A stretch of DNA of 64,000 nucleotides from Ureibacillus xyleni (GTDB taxonomy: Bacteria > Bacillota > Bacilli > Bacillales_A > Planococcaceae): NCBI RefSeq assembly GCF_900217795.1, contig NZ_OBMQ01000012.1:1-64000 (forward strand), read 5' to 3'. The position numbers were made by a program, and so were the translations under genes. Of this stretch, positions 24,765 to 36,761 are shown one piece after another. Numbering within the stretch: position 1 is the first letter of the stretch; each line of letters opens with the position of its first letter. The notes beneath the pieces are model-generated. The model was not told where the DNA came from. It saw only the letters and a program-made list of their open reading frames with translations, and ran no database searches.

Positions 24765-25910
24765 ATGGCGCGTGGTGTCTACATACATATTCCTTTCTGC
24801 CATCAAATTTGTAATTACTGTGATTTTAATAAAGTATTTTTTAAAAATCAGCCAGTAGATGAATATATTGAAGCGGTTGGAAAAGAAATGCAAATGGTTG
24901 TTCACAATATGCCGGATCAATTTGACAACATTGAAACAATATTCTTAGGTGGGGGAACGCCAACTGCTCTTTCAGCGGAACAAATTAAACGACTTTTAGA
25001 TTTAATTCATAAGTATATCCCAACGAATAGACGCATTGAATTTAGCTCTGAAGCAAACCCAGATGAACTAACTATTGATAAGTTAAAAGCTTTATACAAC
25101 GGTGGAGTTAATCGATTAAGCATGGGGGTACAATCATTTGATGAAGAATTACTAAAAAAACTCGGGCGAACACATTCAAATGAGCATGTATACGAAACGA
25201 TAGAGCACGCTAAATCAGTTGGGTTTCAAAATATAAGCATTGACCTAATGTACGGACTACCAGGTCAGACAATGGAACAGTGGGAAGATACATTAAATAA
25301 AGCATTAAGGTTAAAACTTCCACATTACTCTGCATATTCTTTAATTGTCGAGCCAAAGACTATTTTTTATATTCGATATGCAAAGGGGAAGTTAAATTTA
25401 CCTTCTGAGGAACTCGAAGCGGAAATGTATGATTTATTAATGCGAAAAATGGAGGAAAATGGACTAAAACAGTATGAAATTAGTAATTTTGCGTTAGATG
25501 GTTACCAATCAACACATAATAAAATTTATTGGGACAATGATGAATATGCAGGATTTGGTGCTGGTGCTCATGGTTACTTAAAAGGTGAGCGTTACTCAAA
25601 TTATGGTCCAATAAAAAGATACATTGACTCAGTTATGAATTCAGGTCGGCCTCTTCTCCAAACGCACAAAGTCTCAATCGAGGAAATGTATGAAGAGCAA
25701 ATGTTTTTAGGACTAAGGAAAAATGAAGGCGTTTCGGTTAAAGAGTTTGAAAGAAAATTTGGAGTACATCTTAAAGATTTATATGGCGAGACAATCCAAC
25801 AACTAGAGAAAGATGCTTTACTAATTAATGATGGCCATCATGTGAAATTAACTAGGAAAGGTCGTTTTATCGGGAATGAAGTGTTTCAACAATTTTTAAT
25901 TGAAGATTAG
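24765..25910 (+). CDS. hemW: radical SAM heme chaperone HemW
   Basis: A 381-residue radical SAM protein that inserts heme into respiratory enzymes. The cluster motif is CHQICNYCDF at about residues 12-21, followed by FLGGGTPTALS and SSEANPDEL. It lacks the longer N-terminal CxxxCxxCxC arrangement of the oxygen-independent coproporphyrinogen oxidase HemN, so the heme chaperone role fits better than the old annotation. The C-terminal HemN-type domain ends in a winged-helix-like segment. A GAAGGGAA site precedes the ATG. It lies directly ahead of the heat-shock operon, as in B. subtilis. Confidence 0.94.
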   Translation: MARGVYIHIPFCHQICNYCDFNKVFFKNQPVDEYIEAVGKEMQMVVHNMPDQFDNIETIFLGGGTPTALSAEQIKRLLDLIHKYIPTNRRIEFSSEANPDELTIDKLKALYNGGVNRLSMGVQSFDEELLKKLGRTHSNEHVYETIEHAKSVGFQNISIDLMYGLPGQTMEQWEDTLNKALRLKLPHYSAYSLIVEPKTIFYIRYAKGKLNLPSEELEAEMYDLLMRKMEENGLKQYEISNFALDGYQSTHNKIYWDNDEYAGFGAGAHGYLKGERYSNYGPIKRYIDSVMNSGRPLLQTHKVSIEEMYEEQMFLGLRKNEGVSVKEFERKFGVHLKDLYGETIQQLEKDALLINDGHHVKLTRKGRFIGNEVFQQFLIED

Positions 25911-25919
25911 GTATTTTCG

Positions 25920-25948
25920 TTGACATAATATGTGAGATTTGATAATTT
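25920..25948 (+). promoter_or_regulatory. SigA-type promoter of the hrcA operon
   Basis: TTGACA at 25920-25925, a 17-bp spacer, and TAATTT at 25943-25948 (or GATAAT at 25941-25946). CIRCE begins 11 bp downstream, over the start point. Confidence 0.75.
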
Positions 25949-25958
25949 AAAATAAGTA

Positions 25959-25985
25959 TTAGCACTCTAAACAATTGAGTGCTAA
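25959..25985 (+). promoter_or_regulatory. CIRCE operator
   Basis: TTAGCACTC - 9 bp - GAGTGCTAA is a perfect match to the CIRCE consensus, bound by the repressor HrcA. It lies in the leader of hrcA just before the ribosome site, so HrcA represses its own operon until heat shock titrates GroE. Confidence 0.98.
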
Positions 25986-25998
25986 CAGAGGTGAAGAC

Positions 25999-27033
25999 AT
26001 GTTAACAAATCGACAATTACAAATTTTGCAGGTAATCGTTGATGATTTTGTTATTTCAGCTCAGCCAGTAGGGTCACGTCAAATTTCAAAAAAAGAATGG
26101 ATTCCTTTTAGTCCTGCGACAATTCGCAATGAAATGGCAGATTTAGAGGAGTTAGGTTATTTAGAAAAAACCCATACCTCTTCTGGTCGTGTCCCGTCAG
26201 AAAAAGGATATCGTTTTTATGTTGACCACTTGTTACAACCAAAATCAATGTCCTTTGAAGATATTGGTTTAATTCAATCAATTTTTAAAAATCAAATTGT
26301 AGAAATGGAACAAGTAATTCGTGAATCTGCTAACATTTTATCTGATTTAACTTCATATACAACGATCTTACTTGGACCAAATGTTGGAAAGCATCGTGTG
26401 AAAAGGTTTCAAATTGTTCCTTTATCCACTGATACAGCTGTTGCAATTATTATCACAGATAATGGACACGTTGAAAATCGGACTATCACGTTACCACAGG
26501 GCTTTAATCCATCAGATATTGAAAAAACAGTTAATATCTTAAACGAACGATTAGTCGGTGTTCCATTATTAGAACTACAATCAAGGTTACAATTAGAGAC
26601 ATTTGAAGTATTAAGACAACATGTTCATACTGCAGATGCAATCTTTCAATCATTAAAAAATGTTACAGCCGTTCAAAATGAAAATAAAATTTACTTTGGC
26701 GGTAAAACAAATATGTTAAATCAACCGGAGTTTCACGATTTAAACAAAGTTCGTGCATTAATGGAATTAATGGATAAAGAAAGCCAAGTGATTTCACTTT
26801 TCCACCCTGGTGATACAGGAATTCATATTCGTATTGGATCTGAAAACAATCACCTAGCAATGGATGATTTAAGTGTAATTACAGCAAGCTATTCAGTTGG
26901 TAATGAACTAGAGGGGTCAATTGCTATCATTGGTCCAACACGAATGGATTATCAGCGTGTTATTTCATTATTAGATATTATGCGCAACGGACTTTCTCGT
27001 GTGCTTTCTAATAAACATACTGATGGGTTATAA
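25999..27033 (+). CDS. hrcA: heat-inducible transcription repressor HrcA
   Basis: A 344-residue repressor of class I heat-shock genes that binds CIRCE and needs GroE for activity. The N-terminal winged helix spans LTNRQLQILQVIVDDFV to GRVPSEKGYRFYVDHLL (about residues 2-75), followed by a GAF-like dimer domain. ATG 25999 is 6 nt after AGAGGTG; upstream in-frame codons fall inside CIRCE. It is the first gene of hrcA-grpE-dnaK, which makes the circuit autoregulatory. Confidence 0.97.
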   Translation: MLTNRQLQILQVIVDDFVISAQPVGSRQISKKEWIPFSPATIRNEMADLEELGYLEKTHTSSGRVPSEKGYRFYVDHLLQPKSMSFEDIGLIQSIFKNQIVEMEQVIRESANILSDLTSYTTILLGPNVGKHRVKRFQIVPLSTDTAVAIIITDNGHVENRTITLPQGFNPSDIEKTVNILNERLVGVPLLELQSRLQLETFEVLRQHVHTADAIFQSLKNVTAVQNENKIYFGGKTNMLNQPEFHDLNKVRALMELMDKESQVISLFHPGDTGIHIRIGSENNHLAMDDLSVITASYSVGNELEGSIAIIGPTRMDYQRVISLLDIMRNGLSRVLSNKHTDGL

Positions 27034-27045
27034 GGAGGATTTAAG

Positions 27046-27627
27046 GTGTCTGAAACGACAGAAAACAAAGAACAACAAGAGCAAGTTACTCAAACTACAG
27101 AAACAGAAATAACTGAAGAGATCAATGTACAAGAAGAGCAAGCAGATAATGTTGAGTTAACTGCTGAAGAAAAGCTTAGTGCAGAAGTTGCAGAATTGAA
27201 AGCAAAATTGGAAGAGGAAGAAAATCGATTCCTTCGCCTAAGAGCAGATTTTGATAACTTACGTCGAAGAACACAATTAGATCGTGAAGCAGCGGAAAAG
27301 TACCGTGCACAAAAGCTTTTATCGGATCTATTGCCAGTAATTGATAACTTCGAACGTGCACTACAAGTTGAAGTGAATTCGGAAGATGCCCTAGCATTAT
27401 ATAAAGGGATTGAAATGGTTTATAAAACATTTATTGAAGCTACAAAACAGGAAGGCTTAGAAGTTATTCCGGCTGAGGGACAAATTTTTGATCCAACAGT
27501 ACACCAAGCTGTTATGCAAGAGGCAGATTCAGATAAAGAATCTGGAATTGTATTACGCGAGCTTCAAAAAGGTTATAAATTAAAAGATCGCGTATTACGA
27601 CCTTCAATGGTTTCAGTAAATGAATAA
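27046..27627 (+). CDS. grpE: nucleotide exchange factor GrpE
   Basis: A 193-residue DnaK cochaperone that releases ADP. An acidic, disordered N-terminus rich in E and Q (about residues 1-45) is followed by a long dimerizing helix containing [17 protein letters not shown] and the C-terminal beta-wing with [13 protein letters not shown] and [16 protein letters not shown]. The GTG start lies 7 nt from AAGGAGG, 12 bp after hrcA. Confidence 0.97.
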   Translation: MSETTENKEQQEQVTQTTETEITEEINVQEEQADNVELTAEEKLSAEVAELKAKLEEEENRFLRLRADFDNLRRRTQLDREAAEKYRAQKLLSDLLPVIDNFERALQVEVNSEDALALYKGIEMVYKTFIEATKQEGLEVIPAEGQIFDPTVHQAVMQEADSDKESGIVLRELQKGYKLKDRVLRPSMVSVNE

Positions 27628-27671
27628 TACTACTTTTAGAAATTAACTTATTTAGTTGGTTTAAATAATAG

Positions 27672-29525
<1,854 letters not shown>

Positions 29526-29640
29526 TTTAGTTAGCGGGCGTTTGCTCTGAAAGTCTCAAAAAGTACTTAAACGTGAAGTAGTAGTTTAGGTGACATAGGA
29601 GTTAGTCTAGCTAGTAAATGTTTGTATAAATCAAGGAAGT

Positions 29641-29675
29641 AAAAAGTCAAAGACCGAATTTGTCTTTGACTTTTT
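29641..29675 (+). terminator. strong terminator between dnaK and dnaJ
   Basis: AAAAAGTCAAAGAC (29641-29654) pairs perfectly with GTCTTTGACTTTTT (29662-29675) around CGAATTT. It would end most transcripts from the CIRCE promoter before dnaJ. Confidence 0.92.
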
Positions 29676-29740
29676 CATTGCACAGATGAAGTACATTCTA
29701 TGATACAATATTGGTTATGTAATAGAGCGGAGTGTGAGGT

Positions 29741-30859
29741 ATGAGTAAACGGGATTATTATGAAGTACTTGGCGTCAGCAAAAGTGCGAGCCAAGATGAA
29801 ATCAAAAAGGCATATCGGAAGCTATCAAAACAGTATCATCCTGATATCAATAAAGAGCCTGGGGCGGATGAAAAATTTAAAGAAATAGCAGAAGCTTATG
29901 AAGTGTTAAGTGATGACACTAAACGTGCCCAGTATGATCAATTTGGCCATGAAGGTCCTAACCAAGGTGGTTTTGGAGGCTTCGGTGGTTCTGGCTTTGG
30001 TGGATTCGAAGATATTTTTAGCTCATTTTTTGGTGGTGGAACTCGCCGACAAGACCCTAACGCACCAAGAAAAGGTGATGATTTACAATATCGGATGAAT
30101 ATATCATTTGAGGATGCTGTGTTCGGTAAACAAACCGAAATTGAAATTCCAAAAGATGAAACATGTGATACATGTAAAGGGTCAGGTGCAAAACCAGGAA
30201 CAAGTCCAAAAACATGTACAACATGTAGTGGTTCAGGTCAAATCAATCAAACAGTGGAGACACCATTTGGACGTATGGTGAATCGACGTGCATGTAATAC
30301 ATGCCGCGGAACTGGAAAAATTATTGTGGAAAAATGTTCTACATGTCATGGAGCTGGAACAGTACAGAAACGTAAGAAAATTAAAGTTACAATTCCAGCG
30401 GGTGTAGATGATGGTCAACAATTACGTGTATCTGGCCAAGGTGAGCCTGGTATAAACGGTGGGCCAGCAGGTGATTTATATATCGTTTTCAATGTAAAGG
30501 AACATCCTTATTTTGAACGCGACGGAGATGACATTTACTACGAATTAAAATTAACATTCCCACAAGCTTCTCTTGGTGATGAAATTGAAGTCCCTACAGT
30601 TCATGGGAAAGTTAAGTTGAAAATTCCAGCTGGTACACAATCGGGTGCACAATTCCGAATTAAGGATAAAGGTGTAAAAAATGTACACGGTTATGGCACA
30701 GGACATCAATATGTCATCGTAAAAGTTGTAACACCTACAAAACTAACTGAAAAGCAAAAGCAATTATTACGTGACTTTGCAGAAATTAGTGGAGATATCC
30801 CGGAAGAACATAGCAGTTCACTATTTGATAAAATAAAAAAAACTTTCAAAGGTGAATAG
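29741..30859 (+). CDS. dnaJ: chaperone protein DnaJ (Hsp40)
   Basis: A 372-residue type I J-protein. The J domain contains the HPD tripeptide in [11 protein letters not shown], followed by a Gly/Phe-rich region (about residues 75-95). Four zinc-binding CxxCxGxG repeats follow: [32 protein letters not shown]. Two C-terminal substrate-binding beta domains complete the protein. GGAGTGTGAGGT precedes the ATG. A possible promoter (TTGCAC at 29678, TGATAC 17 bp later) lies between the dnaK terminator and this gene, suggesting partly separate expression. Confidence 0.97.
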   Translation: MSKRDYYEVLGVSKSASQDEIKKAYRKLSKQYHPDINKEPGADEKFKEIAEAYEVLSDDTKRAQYDQFGHEGPNQGGFGGFGGSGFGGFEDIFSSFFGGGTRRQDPNAPRKGDDLQYRMNISFEDAVFGKQTEIEIPKDETCDTCKGSGAKPGTSPKTCTTCSGSGQINQTVETPFGRMVNRRACNTCRGTGKIIVEKCSTCHGAGTVQKRKKIKVTIPAGVDDGQQLRVSGQGEPGINGGPAGDLYIVFNVKEHPYFERDGDDIYYELKLTFPQASLGDEIEVPTVHGKVKLKIPAGTQSGAQFRIKDKGVKNVHGYGTGHQYVIVKVVTPTKLTEKQKQLLRDFAEISGDIPEEHSSSLFDKIKKTFKGE

Positions 30860-30902
30860 TATTTGAAAAGAATTAAAAATTTTTAGGAGGAGCTGATTGC
30901 AA

Positions 30903-31841
30903 GTGACATGGACAGAACTGTCTATATTAACAACAAACGAAGCGGTTGAGGCGATTTCAAATATTCTCCATGAAGCAGGCGCGAGTGGTGTTGTCATTGA
31001 AGATTCAACTGAATTAGGGAAAGAGAGAGTAGATCAATTTGGTGAAATTTATGCGCTAAATCCAAATGATTACCCTATAAGTGGGGTAGTGGTGAAGGCT
31101 TATTTACCAGCATCTAGTTTTTTAGCCGAAACAGTCGAAGAAATTAAGCTTGCAATCGCGAATCTTAGTAATTTTGATATAAATCTCGGGGAAAATAACT
31201 TTACAACAACAGAAGTGAATGAGGAAGATTGGGCTACAGCTTGGAAACAGTACTATCATCCCGTAAAAATATCAGAGCGTTTTACAATTGTTCCAACTTG
31301 GGAAGACTATACTCCAGTGAACACTGACGAATTAATTATTGAACTAGACCCTGGTATGGCTTTTGGAACTGGTACACATCCAACGACTATTATGTGTTTA
31401 CAAGCGTTAGAAAAAGTCGTAAAGCCTGATGATATTGTCATCGATGTCGGTACTGGATCAGGTGTCTTAGCTATTGCTGCGGCGATGTTAGGTGCAAAAA
31501 AAGTTCATGCCCTAGATTTAGATGAAGTTGCCGTAAAATCAGCTCGAGAAAATATTGAACTGAACAAAGTGCAAGAAATTGCTGAAGTGTTTCATGGCAA
31601 TTTATTAGATACTGTTTCAGAACCAGCCGATGTTGTAGTAGCAAATATCCTAGCTGAAATTATCATGACTTTCACAGATGATGCCTTCTCAATTGTAAAA
31701 CCTGGTGGGCTTTATGTAACATCAGGTATTATCGGTGCAAAGAAAGAAGATGTAAAATCAGCTCTTGAGAAATCAGGATTTATAATTGAGGAAGTATTAA
31801 TGATGGAAGATTGGGTTGCAATTATTGCAAGACGACCATAA
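30903..31841 (+). CDS. prmA: ribosomal protein L11 methyltransferase
   Basis: A 312-residue SAM-dependent methyltransferase that trimethylates ribosomal protein L11. The N-terminal recognition domain starts [17 protein letters not shown]; the linker [18 protein letters not shown] and catalytic-domain motifs [30 protein letters not shown] and VANILAEII are diagnostic. I chose GTG 30903 because it matches the usual family N-terminus (M-x-W-x-E-L-S). TTG 30897, two codons earlier, has better spacing to AGGAGG and is the alternative. It lies 43 bp behind dnaJ. Confidence 0.94.
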   Translation: MTWTELSILTTNEAVEAISNILHEAGASGVVIEDSTELGKERVDQFGEIYALNPNDYPISGVVVKAYLPASSFLAETVEEIKLAIANLSNFDINLGENNFTTTEVNEEDWATAWKQYYHPVKISERFTIVPTWEDYTPVNTDELIIELDPGMAFGTGTHPTTIMCLQALEKVVKPDDIVIDVGTGSGVLAIAAAMLGAKKVHALDLDEVAVKSARENIELNKVQEIAEVFHGNLLDTVSEPADVVVANILAEIIMTFTDDAFSIVKPGGLYVTSGIIGAKKEDVKSALEKSGFIIEEVLMMEDWVAIIARRP

Positions 31842-31846
31842 TTTAC

Positions 31847-31885
31847 AGGAGTTGTCCCAAACCCGTGGGTCAACTCCTTCTTTTT
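31847..31885 (+). terminator. terminator after prmA
   Basis: AGGAGTTGTCCCA pairs with TGGGTCAACTCCT, followed by TCTTTTT. It lies ahead of rsmE, so rsmE may rely on read-through or its own promoter. Confidence 0.8.
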
Positions 31886-31915
31886 ATTACATATTACTTT
31901 TGATTGAGGTGCAAA

Positions 31916-32659
31916 ATGCAGCGTTATTTTATAGACGAACAATTTAACGACCAAAATGAAGTGATCATCACGGGGGAAAATGCGAAACACATATTAAAAG
32001 TGATGCGAATGGAAGTAGGTGATTCACTCATTGTTGTACAAAACAATATTGCCTTTATTTGTGAAATTGTTAATTCAGGACAAAATGTCGTGGTCAAACA
32101 AACGGGAGAAACAATTAAATCACCAGAAATGCCTGTACAAGTAACGATTGTATGTGGTTTACCAAAGGGTGATAAACTTGATTTAATTACTCAAAAGGGA
32201 ACAGAACTTGGTATGTATGCACTTATCCCATTCGCAGCGGAACGTTCCATCGTGAAATGGGACGACAAAAAGGGAGAAAAAAAGACAGAACGCTTACAAA
32301 AAATTGCAAAAGAAGCTGCCGAACAATCCCATCGAACACACGTACCTGAAATTGTAAGTCCTATTTCTTTTAAACAATTACTGGAAATGGTTCCTAGATA
32401 TGATGCTGTATTTATTGCAGATGAAGAAGATGCTAAACAAGAAAAGCGTACAAGATTTGCGGATAAACTAAAAAAAGTGTATGATAATGAATCGAAGTCT
32501 ATTTTATTAATTTTCGGTCCTGAAGGTGGAATATCTCGCAATGAGGCAAAAAGCTTAATAGAAGCGGGTAGTGAAACCATGTCTCTGGGACCTCGGATAT
32601 TACGAGCAGAAACTGCGCCATTATATGCGCTTTCAGCTATTTCATATGAATTTGAATGA
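31916..32659 (+). CDS. rsmE: 16S rRNA m3U1498 methyltransferase RsmE
   Basis: A 247-residue SPOUT-class methyltransferase (YqeU) modifying U1498 of 16S rRNA. A PUA-like N-terminal domain (RYFIDEQFN ... GENAKHILKVMRM) is followed by the knotted SAM site: LIFGPEGGISRNEA and LGPRILRAETAPLYALSAI. Those motifs are diagnostic. ATG 31916 follows GAGGTG; TTG 31904 precedes it and is less likely. mtaB starts 15 bp downstream. Confidence 0.95.
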   Translation: MQRYFIDEQFNDQNEVIITGENAKHILKVMRMEVGDSLIVVQNNIAFICEIVNSGQNVVVKQTGETIKSPEMPVQVTIVCGLPKGDKLDLITQKGTELGMYALIPFAAERSIVKWDDKKGEKKTERLQKIAKEAAEQSHRTHVPEIVSPISFKQLLEMVPRYDAVFIADEEDAKQEKRTRFADKLKKVYDNESKSILLIFGPEGGISRNEAKSLIEAGSETMSLGPRILRAETAPLYALSAISYEFE

Positions 32660-32674
32660 TAGAGGTGTAGACAA

Positions 32675-34009
32675 ATGTCAACGGTGGCTTTTCATACATT
32701 AGGCTGTAAAGTAAACCATTACGAAACAGAAGCAATTTGGCAACTTTTTAAAGAGCAAGGCTATGAACGTACTGATTTTGAACATCAAGCAGACGTTTAT
32801 GTTATTAATACATGTACTGTAACAAATACTGGTGATAAAAAATCACGCCAAGTAATTCGTCGTGCAGTACGCCAAAATCCAGATGCAGTAATTTGTGTTA
32901 CGGGTTGTTATGCACAAACTTCGCCAGCAGAAATTATGGCAATTCCTGGTGTTGATATTGTCGTTGGTACTCAAGATCGTCAGAAAATGCTCGGGTACAT
33001 AGATCAATACAGACAAGAACGCCAACCGATTAATGCAGTTCGCAACATTATGAAAAACCGGGTATATGAAGAACTAGATGTGCCGTATTTCACAGACCGT
33101 ACGCGAGCATCTTTAAAAATTCAAGAAGGATGCAATAACTTCTGTACGTTTTGTATTATTCCATGGGCACGTGGTTTAATGCGTTCACGTGATCCTCAAG
33201 AAGTGATTAAACAAGCACAACAACTTGTGGATGCAGGTTATCTTGAAATAGTTCTGACAGGTATTCACACAGGTGGATATGGTCAAGACTTTAAAGATTA
33301 TAATTTAGCTCAACTTCTACGTGATTTAGAAGCGAACGTAAAAGGGTTAAAACGATTACGTATTTCATCCATTGAAGCATCTCAATTAACAGATGAAGTC
33401 ATTGAAGTATTAAAAAATTCAAATATTGTTGTACGCCATTTACACATTCCAATCCAATCTGGTTCGGATACTGTGTTAAAACGTATGCGTCGTAAATATA
33501 CAATGGATTTCTTCGCAGAACGTCTTGAACGTTTAAATGAAGCTTTACCTGATTTAGCCATTACATCCGATGTTATTGTTGGGTTCCCAGGTGAAACAGA
33601 AGAAGAATTTATGGAGACGTACAATTTTATTGCAAAACATAAATTTGCTGAACTTCACGTATTCCCATTCTCAAAACGTACGGGAACACCAGCAGCACGA
33701 ATGGAAGATCAAGTGGATGAAGATATTAAAAATGAGCGAGTACATCGTTTACTAACTTTAAACGATCAACTTGCAAAAGAGTATGCATCTCGTTTTGAAG
33801 GTGAAGTTTTAGAAATTATTCCAGAAGAGCACTATAAAGAAAGTGAAAATCCAAATCTTTATGTAGGTTATTCTGACAACTATTTACGTGTTGTATTTGA
33901 AGGTTCAGAAGAGCTTATTGGAAAATTGATTAAAGTAAAAATTACAAAAGCGGGTTATCCTTATAATGAAGGACAATTTGTACGGGTATTAGAAGAACAA
34001 GTACTATAA
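32675..34009 (+). CDS. mtaB: tRNA t6A37 methylthiotransferase MtaB
   Basis: A 444-residue radical SAM enzyme (YqeV) that adds a methylthio group to t6A37, giving ms2t6A in tRNAs reading ANN codons. It has the N-terminal UPF0004 domain (FHTLGCKVNHYETEA; cysteines in NTCTVTNT and TGCYAQ), the radical SAM cluster motif CNNFCTFCIIPWARG, and a C-terminal TRAM-type RNA-binding domain. Two Fe-S clusters are expected. The GAGGTG site precedes the ATG. It belongs with rsmE and trmR/trhP to the notable number of RNA-modification genes here. Confidence 0.96.
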   Translation: MSTVAFHTLGCKVNHYETEAIWQLFKEQGYERTDFEHQADVYVINTCTVTNTGDKKSRQVIRRAVRQNPDAVICVTGCYAQTSPAEIMAIPGVDIVVGTQDRQKMLGYIDQYRQERQPINAVRNIMKNRVYEELDVPYFTDRTRASLKIQEGCNNFCTFCIIPWARGLMRSRDPQEVIKQAQQLVDAGYLEIVLTGIHTGGYGQDFKDYNLAQLLRDLEANVKGLKRLRISSIEASQLTDEVIEVLKNSNIVVRHLHIPIQSGSDTVLKRMRRKYTMDFFAERLERLNEALPDLAITSDVIVGFPGETEEEFMETYNFIAKHKFAELHVFPFSKRTGTPAARMEDQVDEDIKNERVHRLLTLNDQLAKEYASRFEGEVLEIIPEEHYKESENPNLYVGYSDNYLRVVFEGSEELIGKLIKVKITKAGYPYNEGQFVRVLEEQVL

Positions 34010-34015
34010 ATTTTT

Positions 34016-34051
34016 AGCGACAAAACGAATTACAGGTTTTGTCGCTTTTTA
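34016..34051 (+). terminator. terminator of mtaB
   Basis: AGCGACAAAAC pairs perfectly with GTTTTGTCGCT, followed by TTTT. Confidence 0.92.
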
Positions 34052-34166
34052 TTTATTCGAGAATGGGCAATATATAAAAACAAACAATCTGTAAATTCGA
34101 TAATTTTTTATTTAATGGTATTATTAAGATGAACGGACAACTTAAATTGTTAAAGGAGTAATATTC

Positions 34167-34835
34167 ATGACAAAAAATTATGCATCATTAATTGATCATA
34201 CTTTACTAAAACCAGAAGCAACGAAAAGTCAAATTGAAAAATTATGTGATGAAGCAAAAAAATATGAATTTGCATCGGTTTGCGTCAATCCAACATGGGT
34301 TAGTGTAAGTGCTCAATTACTAAAAGGTACCAATGTAAAAGTTTGTACCGTCATCGGATTCCCATTAGGTGCAACAACTTCAGATGTAAAAGCTTTTGAA
34401 ACAAAAAATGCAATTGAAAATGGCGCACAAGAAATTGATATGGTTATCAACATTGGCGCGTTAAAAGAAGGTCAGTATCAATTAGTTGGTGACGATATTA
34501 AAGCGGTTGTGGAAGCTGCGAATGGCACTTTAGTGAAAGTTATTATTGAAACATCTTTATTAACAGATGAAGAAAAAATTAAAGCTTGTGAACTTTCAGT
34601 AGAAGCTGGTGCTGATTTTGTAAAAACTTCTACAGGTTTTTCAACAGGTGGCGCTTTGGTAGAAGATGTTGCACTGATGAGAAAAACGGTTGGACCAACG
34701 ATTGGTGTTAAAGCTTCCGGAGGCGTTAGATCATTAGAAGATATGCAAAAAATGATTGAAGCAGGAGCAACAAGAATTGGAGCTAGTTCCGGTGTTGCTA
34801 TTATGCAAGGACTAATTTCCGATTCGAACTATTAA
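34167..34835 (+). CDS. deoC: deoxyribose-phosphate aldolase
   Basis: A 222-residue class I aldolase cleaving 2-deoxyribose-5-phosphate to glyceraldehyde-3-phosphate and acetaldehyde in nucleoside catabolism. Core motifs are [22 protein letters not shown], the Schiff-base lysine in [10 protein letters not shown], and [14 protein letters not shown]-type sequence (here [13 protein letters not shown]) with a second catalytic lysine. Length is standard. AAAGGAG precedes the ATG. Here it lies between mtaB and rpsU as a separate gene with no other deo genes nearby; cdd lies 10 kb away. Confidence 0.96.
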   Translation: MTKNYASLIDHTLLKPEATKSQIEKLCDEAKKYEFASVCVNPTWVSVSAQLLKGTNVKVCTVIGFPLGATTSDVKAFETKNAIENGAQEIDMVINIGALKEGQYQLVGDDIKAVVEAANGTLVKVIIETSLLTDEEKIKACELSVEAGADFVKTSTGFSTGGALVEDVALMRKTVGPTIGVKASGGVRSLEDMQKMIEAGATRIGASSGVAIMQGLISDSNY

Positions 34836-34850
34836 AAATAATTCTTTCTA

Positions 34851-34879
34851 TTGACTGAATAAAAACTATACGATATAAT
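34851..34879 (+). promoter_or_regulatory. SigA-type promoter of rpsU
   Basis: TTGACT, a 17-bp spacer, and a perfect TATAAT, 67 bp before the rpsU start. This is the best consensus promoter in the window. Confidence 0.85.
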
Positions 34880-34946
34880 TCTTTAGTACACAAGTAACGG
34901 TAAGTTAAATGTGTATTGACGTGTGTTCGGAGGGAGGGAAAGAGAG

Positions 34947-35120
34947 ATGTCAAAAACTGTCGTTAGAAAAAACGAATCGCTTGAAGATGCTCTTCGCCGC
35001 TTCAAACGTACTGTATCTAAAAGTGGTACAATTCAAGAGGTTAGAAAACGCGAATTTTATGAAAAACCGAGCGTAAAACGTAAAAAGAAATCAGAAGCTG
35101 CACGTAAACGTAAGTGGTAA
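34947..35120 (+). CDS. rpsU: 30S ribosomal protein S21
   Basis: A 57-residue, highly basic ribosomal protein of the 30S platform. It starts [20 protein letters not shown] and ends [15 protein letters not shown] 34947 follows a purine-rich GGAGGGAGGG; the in-frame extension from 34923 reads through that site. It is driven by a strong promoter. In B. subtilis yqeY follows rpsU; no such gene is present here. Confidence 0.96.
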   Translation: MSKTVVRKNESLEDALRRFKRTVSKSGTIQEVRKREFYEKPSVKRKKKSEAARKRKW

Positions 35121-35429
35121 TTTCCTAACAATCCCTACGTTCATAACACGCAATTTTATGATTCACTGAGGACAAAAAATGATATACCCTAGTATTTGTA
35201 ATTATACAGATACTGGGGTATTTTACTTTTATGTCCTTTTTACAATTTGTATTATATGCATTTTCGATGATTTTATAAGATGTTCCCGAAAAAAGATTCA
35301 GAATAAATAAAAAAAGATATTCCAAATTTACATTAAATTTTTGATATGTAATTCACATATAATTTGAAACTTTTTATAGACTTAGTCGTAAATAAGGTAT
35401 TAGTCGTTTTTGCAATGGGAGGTGGAAAA
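35121..35429. other. intergenic region between rpsU and nfeD
   Basis: About 309 bp with no coding sequence. It contains a terminator-like hairpin at 35187-35226 and is otherwise very AT-rich. The expected yqeY (GatB-like) gene of the Bacillus order is missing, and I see no remnant of it. Confidence 0.6.
35187..35226 (+). terminator. terminator of rpsU
   Basis: ACCCTAGTATTTGT pairs with ACAGATACTGGGGT (two G-U pairs), followed by ATTTTA. Confidence 0.7.
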
Positions 35430-36761
35430 GTGAGAAAGGTAAGAAGCTTGAGTTGGATTCTATTATTACTACTATCATTTAGTTTACTATTTCCTACTTT
35501 AACTGTGCATGCAAGTGAACGAGTATATCATGTTCTTCTTGAAAATGAGGTAGAAAAGGGGTTACAAGCCTATTTAGAGCGTGCATTTAATGAAGCAAGT
35601 GAAGAAGGAGCTAAAACTGTCATTTTAGAAATACATACACCTGGAGGATTCACAGAGGCTGCAGAAAATATAGCAAAATTAATGGATAATGCACCTTTTG
35701 AAATTATTGCTTTTATTAATTCGAAAGCGCATTCAGCTGGAGCATATTTAAGTTTACATGCCGATAAAATTTATATGGTCCCAAATGGAACGATTGGCGC
35801 TGCAGCAATTATTGATAGTGCAGGGAATGCTGCAGAAGAAAAAGCAAATAGTGCTTGGATTGCAGAAATGAGAGCAGCTGCTGAATCTTCCGGGAGAGAC
35901 CCGCGCTATGCAGAAGCAATGGCTGATAAAACAATTGATTTACCGAAATATCGTGCACCATCTGGGAAATTGCTTACATTATCAGCAGATGAAGCGTATG
36001 AGGTAGGGTATTCTGATGGGACAGTAGCTAATTTAAGTGAAGTTCTTTCTTTTAATGGACTATCTGATAGTAAAGTTATCACGATTGAACCAACACTAGC
36101 TGAAAAAGTTGCGCGATTCATTACAAATCCGATTGTCGTAACGTTATTACTATCGATTGCGAGTTTAGGCTTAGTTATGGAATTATTTTCACCAGGGTTT
36201 GGAGTACCTGGACTTGTCGGGCTTACATCTTTTGCAGCATTTTTCTTTGGTCATACAGTTGCCGGATTTGCAGGATATGAAACAATTTTAATTTTTGCAA
36301 TAGGCTTTGTATTATTAATTGCAGAACTTTTTGTGCCAGGCGGTATTGTCGGCATTATTGGTGGTGCATTAATGATCATTAGTTTATTATTTGCAGGAGA
36401 GAGTGTGGTTCATATGGCGTATTCAATATTAATTGCACTGATTATTTCTGTTATAGGAATGGTGGTATTAATGAAATTCTTTGGAAAAAATCTTCATGTT
36501 TTCAACAAGCTTATTTTAAGAGATGCCACGACAACGGAAGAAGGCTATGTATCCAATGTAAACCGAATTGATTTATTAGGTAAAATTGGTCATACAATAA
36601 CACCTCTTCGGCCTGCGGGAACAGTTCTAATTGAAAACGAGAGAATCGACGTTGTGTCAGAGGGCAGTTATGTTGATTCCAATAAGAAAGTTGAAATAAT
36701 TCAAGTTGAAGGGTCAAGAATAGTTGTGAGAGAATTGAAAAAAGGAGTGGAAGAAGTATGA
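35430..36761 (+). CDS. yqeZ: NfeD family membrane serine protease (YqeZ)
   Basis: A 443-residue NfeD1-type protein. A cleavable signal peptide ([18 protein letters not shown] ... HAS) is followed by a ClpP-like protease domain with [10 protein letters not shown] and the catalytic serine in [19 protein letters not shown], then four to five membrane helices, and a C-terminal OB-fold (NfeD) domain. It forms a membrane pair with flotillin FloA; in B. subtilis yqeZ-floA supports resistance to the bacteriocin sublancin and membrane organisation. The GTG start follows GGGAGGTGG. Its stop overlaps the floA start by 4 bp. Confidence 0.9.
   Translation: MRKVRSLSWILLLLLSFSLLFPTLTVHASERVYHVLLENEVEKGLQAYLERAFNEASEEGAKTVILEIHTPGGFTEAAENIAKLMDNAPFEIIAFINSKAHSAGAYLSLHADKIYMVPNGTIGAAAIIDSAGNAAEEKANSAWIAEMRAAAESSGRDPRYAEAMADKTIDLPKYRAPSGKLLTLSADEAYEVGYSDGTVANLSEVLSFNGLSDSKVITIEPTLAEKVARFITNPIVVTLLLSIASLGLVMELFSPGFGVPGLVGLTSFAAFFFGHTVAGFAGYETILIFAIGFVLLIAELFVPGGIVGIIGGALMIISLLFAGESVVHMAYSILIALIISVIGMVVLMKFFGKNLHVFNKLILRDATTTEEGYVSNVNRIDLLGKIGHTITPLRPAGTVLIENERIDVVSEGSYVDSNKKVEIIQVEGSRIVVRELKKGVEEV

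Noticed and set aside
35364-35429. Longer N-terminus for the NfeD protein
   Set aside because: The extension precedes the GGGAGGTGG ribosome site and would bury the signal peptide behind an extra hydrophobic segment.
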